This document shows, piece after piece, positions 16,526 to 24,341 of a DNA stretch of 44,212 nt. Location: positions 1-44,212 of the forward strand of contig JAFGKD010000103.1 of NCBI GenBank assembly GCA_016928775.1, read 5' to 3'. A model generated the notes under the pieces. That model ran no database searches, had not been told where the DNA came from, and saw only the letters and a list, made by a program, of their open reading frames with translations. The translations under genes were made by a program, and so were the position numbers. This DNA is from Candidatus Zhuqueibacterota bacterium. Its GTDB lineage: Bacteria; Zhuqueibacterota; Zhuqueibacteria; Residuimicrobiales; Krinioviventaceae. Numbering within the stretch: position 1 is the first letter of the stretch; each line of letters begins with the position of its first letter.

Positions 16526-17796
16526 GTCTTGTCACTCCTCTCATTGCGCGGATCACGAATTTCTCCGTAAAGCGCTGATGTCGCGACAGTTAACGGGCTG
16601 GCCAGGAAAATCTCGGCATCGGCACAGCCCATACGACCTTTGAAATTGCGATTGGAAGTGGACAGGCACACCTCTCCCGGGGCGAGCACTCCCTGATGCG
16701 CCCCAAGACACGGGCCGCATCCCGGTGGCAGCAGGATACCGCCTGCATCTATCAGCGTCTGCATGATCCCCGAGTCGAGCGCTTGCTGCAACACGGTTCG
16801 CGATGCCGGTAACAGCAATAATCGACAGGTCGGCGCGACTTTTTTGCCTTTGAGTATGGAAGCGGCTTGGGCAAAATCGGCTAATCGGCCATTTGTGCAC
16901 GTACCAATGAGACACTGGTCGATCTTTTGCCCTTCCACGATCGACACCGGAACAACTTTATCCACTTTATGCGGCATGGCAACCACTGGAACTTGCGTAC
17001 GCATATCATAGGTGAAAGAGTGGCTGTATTCACAATCCGCATCCGCCCAAACGGTCTCAAACAGTTCCAGTCCGGTTTTGTTGCGCACCAGATAGTCTTG
17101 CGTGACTTTATCAAACGGGAAAACGGAATTTTTCGCTCCCATTTCCACACCCATGTTCGCTATGGTCATCCGATCGTCCATACTGAGAGCGCCCACTTTG
17201 CCATGATATTCGACCGAATAATAGTTTGCGCCATCGGCACCAAGATCGCCAATGATACTGAGGACTAAATCCTTGGCCGTCACATTGGGCGCCAATCGCC
17301 CGGACAATTCTATTTTAATTGTTTGTGGCACTTTGAGCCAGGTTTCGCCGGTCAAGATGAGAGCAGCAGCCTCGGTTCGATCGATGCCGGTTGCAAAGGC
17401 GTTCGCTGCCCCATAGGTGCACGTGTGCGAGTCACTGCCGAGAATAAGAAGTCCTGGTTGGACGTGTCCTTTTTCCATCATAATTTGGTGGCACACTCCC
17501 TGCCCCACATCATAAAAATGCGGAATGTGAAACTGTTTCACATATTCTCTGATTCGAGCGTGATTGATAGCGGATTTTTCATCCGCCGCCGGAACAACAT
17601 GATCAAGAACAATGATGTGGCGGTTCGGATCAAAGACACCGTATTGAGCAAGCTCATTGCTGATTTTGCCGATGATAGCCGCCGTATTATCATGCGACAG
17701 CAGGAGGTCGGGTTTGAGAAAAACAATTTCTCCGGCGAGAACAGTTACCCGTCCCGCATGCCGTGCGATCACTTTTTGTGCAAAAGTTTGTCCCAT
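16522..17796 (-). CDS. Aconitase/isopropylmalate dehydratase-like large subunit (LeuC/HacA type)
   Basis: A 424-residue large subunit of a [4Fe-4S] hydro-lyase of the homoaconitase/isopropylmalate isomerase family. Three cluster ligands are visible: Cys300 in GTCTNGR and Cys360 and Cys363 in GCGPCLGAHQG. Other family segments are DHVVPA near 65 and SDSHTCTYGA near 121. With the adjacent small subunit it forms a complete enzyme. The start lies immediately after the stop of the fused dehydratase, with GGAGG about ten bases upstream. In the proposed pathway it performs one of the two half-reactions between homoisocitrate and homocitrate. There is no leucine pathway gene next to it (no leuA or leuB). 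Confidence 0.87.
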   Translation of the reverse strand: MGQTFAQKVIARHAGRVTVLAGEIVFLKPDLLLSHDNTAAIIGKISNELAQYGVFDPNRHIIVLDHVVPAADEKSAINHARIREYVKQFHIPHFYDVGQGVCHQIMMEKGHVQPGLLILGSDSHTCTYGAANAFATGIDRTEAAALILTGETWLKVPQTIKIELSGRLAPNVTAKDLVLSIIGDLGADGANYYSVEYHGKVGALSMDDRMTIANMGVEMGAKNSVFPFDKVTQDYLVRNKTGLELFETVWADADCEYSHSFTYDMRTQVPVVAMPHKVDKVVPVSIVEGQKIDQCLIGTCTNGRLADFAQAASILKGKKVAPTCRLLLLPASRTVLQQALDSGIMQTLIDAGGILLPPGCGPCLGAHQGVLAPGEVCLSTSNRNFKGRMGCADAEIFLASPLTVATSALYGEIRDPRNERSDKT

Positions 17797-19602
17797 TTAC
17801 AGCAATCCTCCGCGTAGATAAATCTGTCTTTGGATGTCGGTAAATGGCTCGGCTTGCACTGTTTTGTTATTTTTCAACCTTATTTCGCCTGCTAACAAAT
17901 CGACTGTGATAGGATCGCCATCCTGCACCTCTTGCTGATCAAGGTCTGCCACCAGGATCGGCAATGCCGCATTGATCGCGTTGCGCGCATAAATGGCACC
18001 AAAAGATTTCGCAATGATGAGTTGAATGCCAAGGCTTTTAAAACAATCGACAGCTTGCTGGCGTGAGCTGCCGCAGCCAAAGTTGTGTCCGACAACCAGA
18101 ATATCCCCCTCTTGTGCCTTTTGCGCAAAATCCTGCCATCCCGTCAGATTGTTGAACGTATATTGTGCCATTTCATGAATATCCGTGATGGAGAGATAGC
18201 GGTTATGATAGATCATATCGGTATCAATGTTGTCACGCGGAATGATGCGGACGCGCCCGCGCACAAGCGTTGGTTTGGCCTCCGGAACAACCTCGGAGGT
18301 CTTGAAGACCTCCGAGGTTTTGGATATGGTTTTTGCGCTCGGCTTTTTTCTCCCGGCACTGTGAGCGAGTCTGTCAGCGGAGACGATGAAACCAGCGATC
18401 GCCGAAGCGGCCGCGGTCGCCGGGCTGGCCAGATAAACTTCACCTTTTCCCTGTTTACCGACAAAATTACGATTGCCGGTACTCACTGTCACTTCGCCGG
18501 GACCATTCTGTCCAACCTGTCCGGCGGCGCAGCCGGCGCAACCGGCATTGCTGATGAGCGCGCCGGCTTTTTTAAAAACATCAAACAGGCCCGCATGCAA
18601 ACATTGTTGCCAAATGGCATCGGTCGCCGGCACGATTTTGAGCACGACGTGTTCGGCTTTTTCCCGGTCTTTTAAAATCGCTGCCGCACTCAACAAATCT
18701 GTAAAACGACCATTGGTGCACGAACCAATAAAGACCGAATCAACGGGTCTGCCCTCCACCTGTCGCACAGGCACAACGTCCTCCGGGTGGCCGGGACGAG
18801 ATATCAACGGCTCTAGCCCGGCTATATCGATGTTAACGGTCTTTGTATAGTGCGCATCTGGATCAGCGTAGATGGGCTTGAATCCGGCACCGACTCGAGT
18901 GCAATACTCGATAATCTCTTCGGAAGGCGGGAACAAAAGGATGATGCCGCCCATCTCTGTCGCCATTGAGGCGATAGTGATTCGATCAGACAAAGTAAAA
19001 TGCTCAACAGCGGCTCCATAAAGCTCTGCCGCATAGCCCAAAAGCCCGTTCGCGCCAAACTCTTGCATTAGCCGTAGCGCCACATCTTTGGCCGTACAAG
19101 AGTCGGGGCATGTACCAATCAAATTTATTTTTATGCTCGGCGGTATGTTGAACCAGACAGTGCCCGTGGCAAAGGCGCGTGCGATGTCCACATCGCCCAT
19201 GCCCTGGCCAAATGCACCGATCGCGCCGAGGATGTTGGCGTGCGAATCGGTTGAGACGAAGGTATCCCCCGGTCCAATGAGCCCGTTGTCGATGACCACA
19301 TGTGTACCGATGCCGCTGTCGATATCAAACACCCGAATGCCGTGTTCTCGAGCATAATCGCGACAGAGTTGTTGATTGGCCGCATATTTCTGGTCCGAGC
19401 CTGTCGGATTGCAATCAAAGGTGAAAAATGTCTTTTCCGGATCAGCAACGTGCAGGTGATGTGTCTGCAAATTCTTCACAACATTGGCGCCGCCAAAGTC
19501 ACGTGCAACACGCACATCAATGGCGACATCCACTGTGTCACCGGCACGGACAAGACGCCCGGCGTGACGGGAGAAAATTTTTTCGATGAGCGTTGCAGAC
19601 AT
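17797..19602 (-). CDS. Single-chain aconitase-like dehydratase (LeuC-LeuD fusion)
   Basis: About 601 residues. Residues 1-415 form the [4Fe-4S] domain with ligands Cys295 (GSCTNGR) and Cys355/Cys358 (GCAGCAAGQVG). A linker of about 30 residues follows, then a swivel domain (about 450-601) opening with PRDNIDTDMIYHNRYLSITD and carrying HNFGCGSSRQQA. The substrate loop after NRY reads YLSI, different from the split enzyme next door. This second hydro-lyase in the same operon suggests the two enzymes divide the hydration and dehydration steps or differ in substrate. The ATG at 19602 is preferred (GAGGGAA just upstream) over a TTG at 19614. The linker is encoded by a near-perfect 31-base palindrome. 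Confidence 0.87.
   Translation of the reverse strand: MSATLIEKIFSRHAGRLVRAGDTVDVAIDVRVARDFGGANVVKNLQTHHLHVADPEKTFFTFDCNPTGSDQKYAANQQLCRDYAREHGIRVFDIDSGIGTHVVIDNGLIGPGDTFVSTDSHANILGAIGAFGQGMGDVDIARAFATGTVWFNIPPSIKINLIGTCPDSCTAKDVALRLMQEFGANGLLGYAAELYGAAVEHFTLSDRITIASMATEMGGIILLFPPSEEIIEYCTRVGAGFKPIYADPDAHYTKTVNIDIAGLEPLISRPGHPEDVVPVRQVEGRPVDSVFIGSCTNGRFTDLLSAAAILKDREKAEHVVLKIVPATDAIWQQCLHAGLFDVFKKAGALISNAGCAGCAAGQVGQNGPGEVTVSTGNRNFVGKQGKGEVYLASPATAAASAIAGFIVSADRLAHSAGRKKPSAKTISKTSEVFKTSEVVPEAKPTLVRGRVRIIPRDNIDTDMIYHNRYLSITDIHEMAQYTFNNLTGWQDFAQKAQEGDILVVGHNFGCGSSRQQAVDCFKSLGIQLIIAKSFGAIYARNAINAALPILVADLDQQEVQDGDPITVDLLAGEIRLKNNKTVQAEPFTDIQRQIYLRGGLL
18289..18319. repeat. Near-perfect palindrome inside the dehydratase gene linker
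   Basis: Bases 18289-18302 (AACCTCGGAGGTCT) and 18306-18319 (AGACCTCCGAGGTT) are exact reverse complements around a three-base centre. On the minus strand it encodes the internal repeat KTSEVFKTSEVV in the linker between the two enzyme domains. It looks like a short palindromic repeat element that landed in frame. Confidence 0.75.
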
Positions 19603-19610
19603 ATTTTCCC

Positions 19611-20156
19611 TCAAATCATCAATCGTTCTTTAAACGGCAAAAAAGTCATAAAATCACAATGATGCACGATATATGCCTCGACAGATCGTTTCACCAGATC
19701 GCCCTCGGCAGCGTGCGCCGCAACAATATGAATCACCGCCGGCGGCAGGCCATGCTGTTCTGCCAAAGCAACACCTGAAAATGGATGCCGAACATATTTG
19801 CCATAACTTGATTGAACGACCTTGCCGTCCTGTTTTTCATATTCCAACAATTTTCCGACATCACATAAAATGGCACCGGCAATGAGCGTATCCATATCAA
19901 CCGGCAAATCCGCGTTTAAAAACTTTGTTATCTGTTCACCACAATTCTTTGCCATATGCACAACTGCCTTTTTGTGCTGCATAAATGAGACATGCACATT
20001 GGGCGCTAACAGGGTGAAGGGAATTCTATGTAAATCATCAATGGTCAGGACGCTCTTACCAAGAGCGGTTTCCCATACGGCGGCTGTTTTGTCGCGCAGC
20101 TCTTGATCCTTTATCCATTCCAATTCCGGCCACAGGTTGTGAACACTCTTATTCAT
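19611..20156 (-). CDS. HD-domain protein with an altered HD doublet
   Basis: A 181-residue protein with the helical layout of an HD-superfamily metal-dependent phosphohydrolase. A first His lies in MQHKKAVVHMAK (near 60-68). The doublet position reads AGAILCDVGKLLEY, so the usual His-Asp is Cys-Asp. Later metal-site candidates are VRHPFSGVALAEQHG and IVHHCDF near the C-terminus. It is embedded in the operon, 11 bases after the dehydrogenase stop and 8 bases before the fused dehydratase start, so a linked role is likely, perhaps cofactor or metabolite repair or regulation. That is a guess; no substrate can be read. Cys could still bind a metal, so loss of activity is not certain. Confidence 0.75.
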   Translation of the reverse strand: MNKSVHNLWPELEWIKDQELRDKTAAVWETALGKSVLTIDDLHRIPFTLLAPNVHVSFMQHKKAVVHMAKNCGEQITKFLNADLPVDMDTLIAGAILCDVGKLLEYEKQDGKVVQSSYGKYVRHPFSGVALAEQHGLPPAVIHIVAAHAAEGDLVKRSVEAYIVHHCDFMTFLPFKERLMI

Positions 20157-20167
20157 GTTAATTCCTT

Positions 20168-21352
20168 TTACAAGTGATCGATAATTGTTTTTGTCATATC
20201 TTGCGTGGTCGCAGCGCCTTTGTCGATCGCATCTACACCGCCCTTGAGCATTTTCATATCATAGGTTCGCACTTTGCCGGCAGCAATAACTTTGGCGATC
20301 GCTGTTCTGATCCTTGCCGCTTGATCGGTTTCGCCGACATGCTCCAGCAGCATACAAGCGGCCAAAATCATGGCGACTGGATTGACGATAGACGGCTGCA
20401 GATGTTCGTACTTGGGCGCTGATCCGTGCGTTGGTTCAAATACGGCAACATCATGGCCGATATTGGCGCTGCAGGCGAAACCGAGTCCGCCAACCAGCCC
20501 GGCAAAGCCGTCGGAGATGATGTCGCCAAACATATTGCCGGCAACGATAACGCCGTACTCGTGCGGATTTTTCGTGAGCCACATCATTTGCGCATCTATG
20601 TTCGTCGACCACAGTTGAATGTCGGGAAAGTGTTGCGCGATTTTTCGGGCTTCTTCTTCCATCATGCCGGAGGTCTCACGGATGACATTCGGTTTTTCGC
20701 ACACAGTGACGGACGGGTAGTGACAGGTTCGTGCATACTCAAAAGCTGCCTGGCAAATTCGCTGACAGGCGGAGCGGGTGAAGATGCGGGTGGAGATCGC
20801 CAGATCAGCACTTGCAGTGTTTTTAAAAGCTGCCATTTTGGGATGTGTTTCCAGGGCCGCACGCACCTGGTCAGGCGGATTCGTCCACTCCACGCCGCAA
20901 TACAATCCTTCGGTATTTTGGCGAAAGATGACCGCATCAATTTGCGGCTCAAAGATACCGCCCTGCGAATCCCGCTTGATAAAATTCAGCGGATTCCCGG
21001 GAAAAGTCTTGCAGGGACGAATCGAAATATCCAGATTGAACAATTGGCGCATCTTGACAATCGGACTGTAATAGACCAATCCTTTTCCGCGCAGCTCGGG
21101 TGCCAGCTCCTCCATCGCTCTGTTTTTCGGTTTGGAGGTAATGGCGCCGAACAGGCCAAGTTTATACTGTTGCAAAAGCTCGATAGTGCGGTCGGGTAAT
21201 GGATTACCTTCTCGACACCAATACGACCACCCGATCGGCGCTTCGATATATGTTGCATCAAAACCGACCGCGTCCAGCACCCGAATGGCCTCGGGCAGGA
21301 CAATATTGCCAATGCCGTCGCCGGGCATTGTGACAATGGTGTATGCGCTCAT
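20168..21352 (-). CDS. Isocitrate/isopropylmalate dehydrogenase family enzyme; proposed homoisocitrate dehydrogenase working as 2-oxoadipate carboxylase
   Basis: A 394-residue beta-decarboxylating dehydrogenase. The N-terminus MPGDGIG, three substrate-carboxylate arginines (Arg102, Arg112 and Arg144), Tyr151, catalytic Lys220 (EKPNVIRE), and metal-binding Asp253, Asp277 and Asp281 are all visible. Compared with E. coli isocitrate dehydrogenase, Ser113 is retained (Ser96) but the Asn115 position is Ile98, which points away from plain isocitrate. The cofactor loop reads HGSAPKY; the Lys-Tyr pair is that of NADP-dependent enzymes. The gene overlaps the aminotransferase stop by four bases. In context it most likely interconverts homoisocitrate and 2-oxoadipate plus CO2. 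Ordinary isocitrate activity is not excluded. Confidence 0.85.
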   Translation of the reverse strand: MSAYTIVTMPGDGIGNIVLPEAIRVLDAVGFDATYIEAPIGWSYWCREGNPLPDRTIELLQQYKLGLFGAITSKPKNRAMEELAPELRGKGLVYYSPIVKMRQLFNLDISIRPCKTFPGNPLNFIKRDSQGGIFEPQIDAVIFRQNTEGLYCGVEWTNPPDQVRAALETHPKMAAFKNTASADLAISTRIFTRSACQRICQAAFEYARTCHYPSVTVCEKPNVIRETSGMMEEEARKIAQHFPDIQLWSTNIDAQMMWLTKNPHEYGVIVAGNMFGDIISDGFAGLVGGLGFACSANIGHDVAVFEPTHGSAPKYEHLQPSIVNPVAMILAACMLLEHVGETDQAARIRTAIAKVIAAGKVRTYDMKMLKGGVDAIDKGAATTQDMTKTIIDHL

Positions 21353-22737
21353 GCCGCTGCCGCTCCTTTTATACGTTGCTGAACTTTTTTTATGGCATCA
21401 TGTACGATGGCCATAGCGGTTTCAATTTGCCGTTGAGAAACGGTGAGCGCCGGACAAAATCGAATGGCGCTCTCACCACAACCGAGAACGAGCAATCCGC
21501 GATGAAAACACTCCTGCACAACCTGATTGCGGAATTCCGGGAAAATATCGCGACTCGACCGATCCTTGACAAATTCGATGGCTGCCATCAAGCCGCGCCC
21601 GCGAACATCACCGATCACCTCAAACTCATTATACATCGCTTCTAATTGCTTTATTAAAAAACCACCAACGGTTTTGGCATTGTGCATCAATCCGGCTTCC
21701 AGCAAATCCAGCGTGGCCAGCGACGCGGCGCAGCTCACCGGATTGCCGCCAAAAGTTGACGCATGCGAGCCGTACGGCCAATCCATGATTTTTTTGCGCG
21801 CAATCAGCGCGCCCAAAGGCAGACCGCTGGCAAGTCCTTTGGCGCTGGTGATCATATCCGGCTCGACACCCGAGTGTTCGATACACCACATTGTGCCGGT
21901 TCGGCCCATACCGGACTGCACTTCATCGCAGACCAACATAATGCCATGCGTTGAGCACAACTCACGCAATCGCGGCAGAAAATCATCCGGCGGCACAATA
22001 TAGCCGCCTTCACCTTGAATGGCTTCGACAAAAATCGCTGCCACCTCACGCGGGCTGACCTTGTGCCGAAAAACCGTTTCGATTTCGCGCATGCTATGAT
22101 CAGTGACATTCTTTTCATGACCCACCGGACGGTATGGATTGGGATAATCCACATGCGATATTTGTGGTACCAGCGGTTTGAATCCCTGGCTCTGAATAAC
22201 CTTGCTGGCACCAAGCGACATGGCGCCGTAGGTGCGGCCATGAAAAGCGCCAATAAACGCAATAACGTGCTGGCGGCCGGTGTGATAGCGCGCCAGCTTG
22301 AGAGCCGCCTCAATGGATTCGGCGCCGGAATTGGTGAAAAAGATACGATTTTTCCCTTTCATTGGCGCAGATTTCACCAGGCGCTCGGCCAATTCGATTT
22401 GTGAGGCATAATAAAAGTCGGTGCCGGACATGTGCAAACAGCGTTCGGCCTGGCGACGGATGGCTTGAACAACATAGGGATGCGAATGACCCGAGGCGGT
22501 CACGGCGATGCCAGCGGTCATGTCGAGGAACAGATTACCATCCGGATCGGTGATGACAGAGCCAACAGCTCGATCAACAACGAGGGGATAGTCCCGGGTA
22601 TAAGACGGGCTGGTTACGCGCCGGTCGCGTCCCGTCAAAGCTCTGACTCTCGGACCGGGAAGCCGGGTTATAATCTTCGGCGCTTCCGGTTGTGTCGGTA
22701 TAAGCGGAAAATCCTGTATATTCATAAACTCTTTCAT
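21349..22737 (-). CDS. Class III PLP aminotransferase, archaeal-type (lysine/ornithine/aminobutyrate group)
   Basis: A 462-residue omega-aminotransferase. It has the N-terminal VTSPSYTRDYPLVVDRAVG segment typical of archaeal and deep-branching class III enzymes, the cofactor glycine-rich NSGAESIEAALKLAR (136-150), AFHGRTYG, Asp271 in CDEVQSG, and the PLP Lys300 in TSAKGLASG. Relatives act on ornithine, lysine, 4-aminobutyrate or hydrophobic amino acids, so the substrate is not fixed by family. Here it follows an aminoadipate-semialdehyde dehydrogenase by 27 bases, so lysine epsilon-transamination (producing the semialdehyde) or 2-aminoadipate transamination (producing 2-oxoadipate) is most likely. 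The first ATG is used; one at 22725 is possible. Confidence 0.87.
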   Translation of the reverse strand: MKEFMNIQDFPLIPTQPEAPKIITRLPGPRVRALTGRDRRVTSPSYTRDYPLVVDRAVGSVITDPDGNLFLDMTAGIAVTASGHSHPYVVQAIRRQAERCLHMSGTDFYYASQIELAERLVKSAPMKGKNRIFFTNSGAESIEAALKLARYHTGRQHVIAFIGAFHGRTYGAMSLGASKVIQSQGFKPLVPQISHVDYPNPYRPVGHEKNVTDHSMREIETVFRHKVSPREVAAIFVEAIQGEGGYIVPPDDFLPRLRELCSTHGIMLVCDEVQSGMGRTGTMWCIEHSGVEPDMITSAKGLASGLPLGALIARKKIMDWPYGSHASTFGGNPVSCAASLATLDLLEAGLMHNAKTVGGFLIKQLEAMYNEFEVIGDVRGRGLMAAIEFVKDRSSRDIFPEFRNQVVQECFHRGLLVLGCGESAIRFCPALTVSQRQIETAMAIVHDAIKKVQQRIKGAAAA

Positions 22738-22764
22738 ACCTTTCGTTTGTTTCGATGCCTGGTA

Positions 22765-24309
22765 TCAATCAAACTTGATACCCTGTGCCAGAACTGTGGC
22801 GCCACTGTAATTGATGGTATTCGTTTGCCGGCGCATATAACTTTTCCAGGCATCCGAGCCGCTTTCACGTCCGCCGCCAGTCTCTTTTTCCCCGCCAAAA
22901 GCCAGGCCAATTTCCGCGCCGCTAGTCCCGAGATTGACATTGGCAATGCCGCAGTCGCTGCCGAGGGCGCTGAGGAACTGCTCGGCTTCCAAAAGATCAT
23001 TGGTAAAAATGGCGGAGCTCAACCCTTGCGGCACCATGTTGTGATACTCGATCCCTTGTTCGAGTCCACCACTATATTTGATCAAATAGAGAATCGGCGC
23101 AAAAGTCTCCTCCTGAACGATGGGCAGATCGGGCGCTACTTCTGCAACGGTGGGCTTGACGTAGCAACCACCCGGATATCCGTCTCCTTCGAGCCGGGCA
23201 CCACGAACAGCAAATGTGCCGCCCTGTTGTGCGATCGTATCAAGAGCCCGCAGCATGACCTCCACGGCATCCGTGCTGATCATCGGTCCCATCAGCTTGG
23301 TTTCATCAAGAGGAGAGCCGATGGTCACCTTGTCATAGCAGGATAAAAGAAGTTTTTTGAAATCATCATAGATCACGTCTTGAATGATCACGCGGCGAGT
23401 TGTTGTGCAGCGCTGTCCGCAGGTACCGATAGCGCCAAACAGGATGTTTTGCGCCGCCAACTTGAGATCGGCATTTTGCGTGACAATGATGCCATTGTTG
23501 CCGCCAAGCTCCAAAATCGTACGCCCCAGGCGTGCGCCAACGACCTCGGCAATATGCTTACCTAATCGAGTTGATCCGGTATAGCTGACTAATGGAACGC
23601 GCTTGTCGGCGGTGATCAGATCACCAATGTCGGAGCCGCGTCCGGTTAAAAGCGTGGCGATGGCGGGCGGCGCATGGTTGGCAGCAAGGACCTTTTGCAG
23701 GATTTTTGTGCAGGCGATCGCGGTGAGCGGCACCGAATTAGCAGGTTTCCACAGAACAGCGTCGCCGCATACCAAAGCGAGCACTGCGTTCCACGCCCAG
23801 ACCGCAACAGGAAAATTGAATGCCGAGATGACCGCCACAACACCGAGAGGATGCCACTGTTCGTACATGCGATGTTGCGGCCGCTCGCTGTGCGTTTGGC
23901 AACCGTAGAGCATTCTCGACTGTCCCACGGCCATATCGCAGATATCGATCATCTCTTGCACTTCTCCCCATCCTTCCTGCAACAATTTCCCCATTTCAAT
24001 CGTGACCAGTTTGCCGAGGGTTTCTTTGGCGGAACGAAGCTCATTGGCAAACTGCCGAACGATCTCCCCGCGTTTTGGTGCCGGCCACGTGCGCCATTCA
24101 TAAAAGGCGTCCTGTGCCGCTCGGATGACGGTGTCAACGTCTTGCGCATCGCCTTGTACCACCTCGGCGATTTTTTGTCCATTAATCGGACTCGTAACCG
24201 TTTTTGTTTTGCCGTGGCCAAACCAGGTGTGGCCATCACTCACGCCATAATTCACATCCGCTAAATCGAGTGTATGTAATATCTCTTGCAACTCGGGTAT
24301 CTCTGTCAC
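22765..24309 (-). CDS. Alpha-aminoadipate-6-semialdehyde dehydrogenase, ALDH7 (antiquitin) family
   Basis: A 514-residue NAD(P)-dependent aldehyde dehydrogenase. The match to ALDH7 proteins is close across the length: WHPLGVVAVISAFNFPVAVW near 152, general base Glu267 in LELGGNNG, catalytic Cys301 in GQRCTTTRR, and the C-terminal family signature SGAEIGLAFGGEKETGGG followed by RESGSDAWK. Arg300 next to the cysteine and the GEVQE segment (115-119) correspond to the region that recognises aminoadipate in human ALDH7A1. The reaction is oxidation of aminoadipate semialdehyde to 2-aminoadipate, a step of lysine breakdown. It starts with GTG at 24309, with GGAGAT upstream. This gene is the best anchor for the substrate of the whole operon. 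Confidence 0.92.
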   Translation of the reverse strand: MTEIPELQEILHTLDLADVNYGVSDGHTWFGHGKTKTVTSPINGQKIAEVVQGDAQDVDTVIRAAQDAFYEWRTWPAPKRGEIVRQFANELRSAKETLGKLVTIEMGKLLQEGWGEVQEMIDICDMAVGQSRMLYGCQTHSERPQHRMYEQWHPLGVVAVISAFNFPVAVWAWNAVLALVCGDAVLWKPANSVPLTAIACTKILQKVLAANHAPPAIATLLTGRGSDIGDLITADKRVPLVSYTGSTRLGKHIAEVVGARLGRTILELGGNNGIIVTQNADLKLAAQNILFGAIGTCGQRCTTTRRVIIQDVIYDDFKKLLLSCYDKVTIGSPLDETKLMGPMISTDAVEVMLRALDTIAQQGGTFAVRGARLEGDGYPGGCYVKPTVAEVAPDLPIVQEETFAPILYLIKYSGGLEQGIEYHNMVPQGLSSAIFTNDLLEAEQFLSALGSDCGIANVNLGTSGAEIGLAFGGEKETGGGRESGSDAWKSYMRRQTNTINYSGATVLAQGIKFD

Positions 24310-24341
24310 GGTTTATCTCCTATTGCTAAAAATAAATGCTT

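Noticed and set aside
13284..19602. Methylaspartate/citramalate fermentation of glutamate
   Set aside because: Citramalate lyase and mesaconase would be homologous to the lyase and dehydratases, but glutamate mutase and methylaspartase are absent and the dehydrogenase and ALDH7 would be unexplained.
20426..21199. Plus-strand open frame of 257 codons opposite the dehydrogenase
   Set aside because: No recognisable domains and fully antisense to a well-supported gene; a shadow frame.
13284..21352. Ordinary citrate/TCA or reverse TCA gene set
   Set aside because: The operon is led by an aminoadipate-semialdehyde dehydrogenase and an aminotransferase, and the dehydratases are not of the standard aconitase type. 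A C5/C6 substrate remains possible but fits the gene set less well.
16037..21352. Leucine biosynthesis (leuBCD)
   Set aside because: There is no leuA, two dehydratases are present, and the dehydrogenase motifs are closer to isocitrate-type enzymes than to isopropylmalate dehydrogenase.
22432..23346. Plus-strand open frame of 304 codons opposite the aldehyde dehydrogenase and aminotransferase
   Set aside because: Antisense shadow with no family match.
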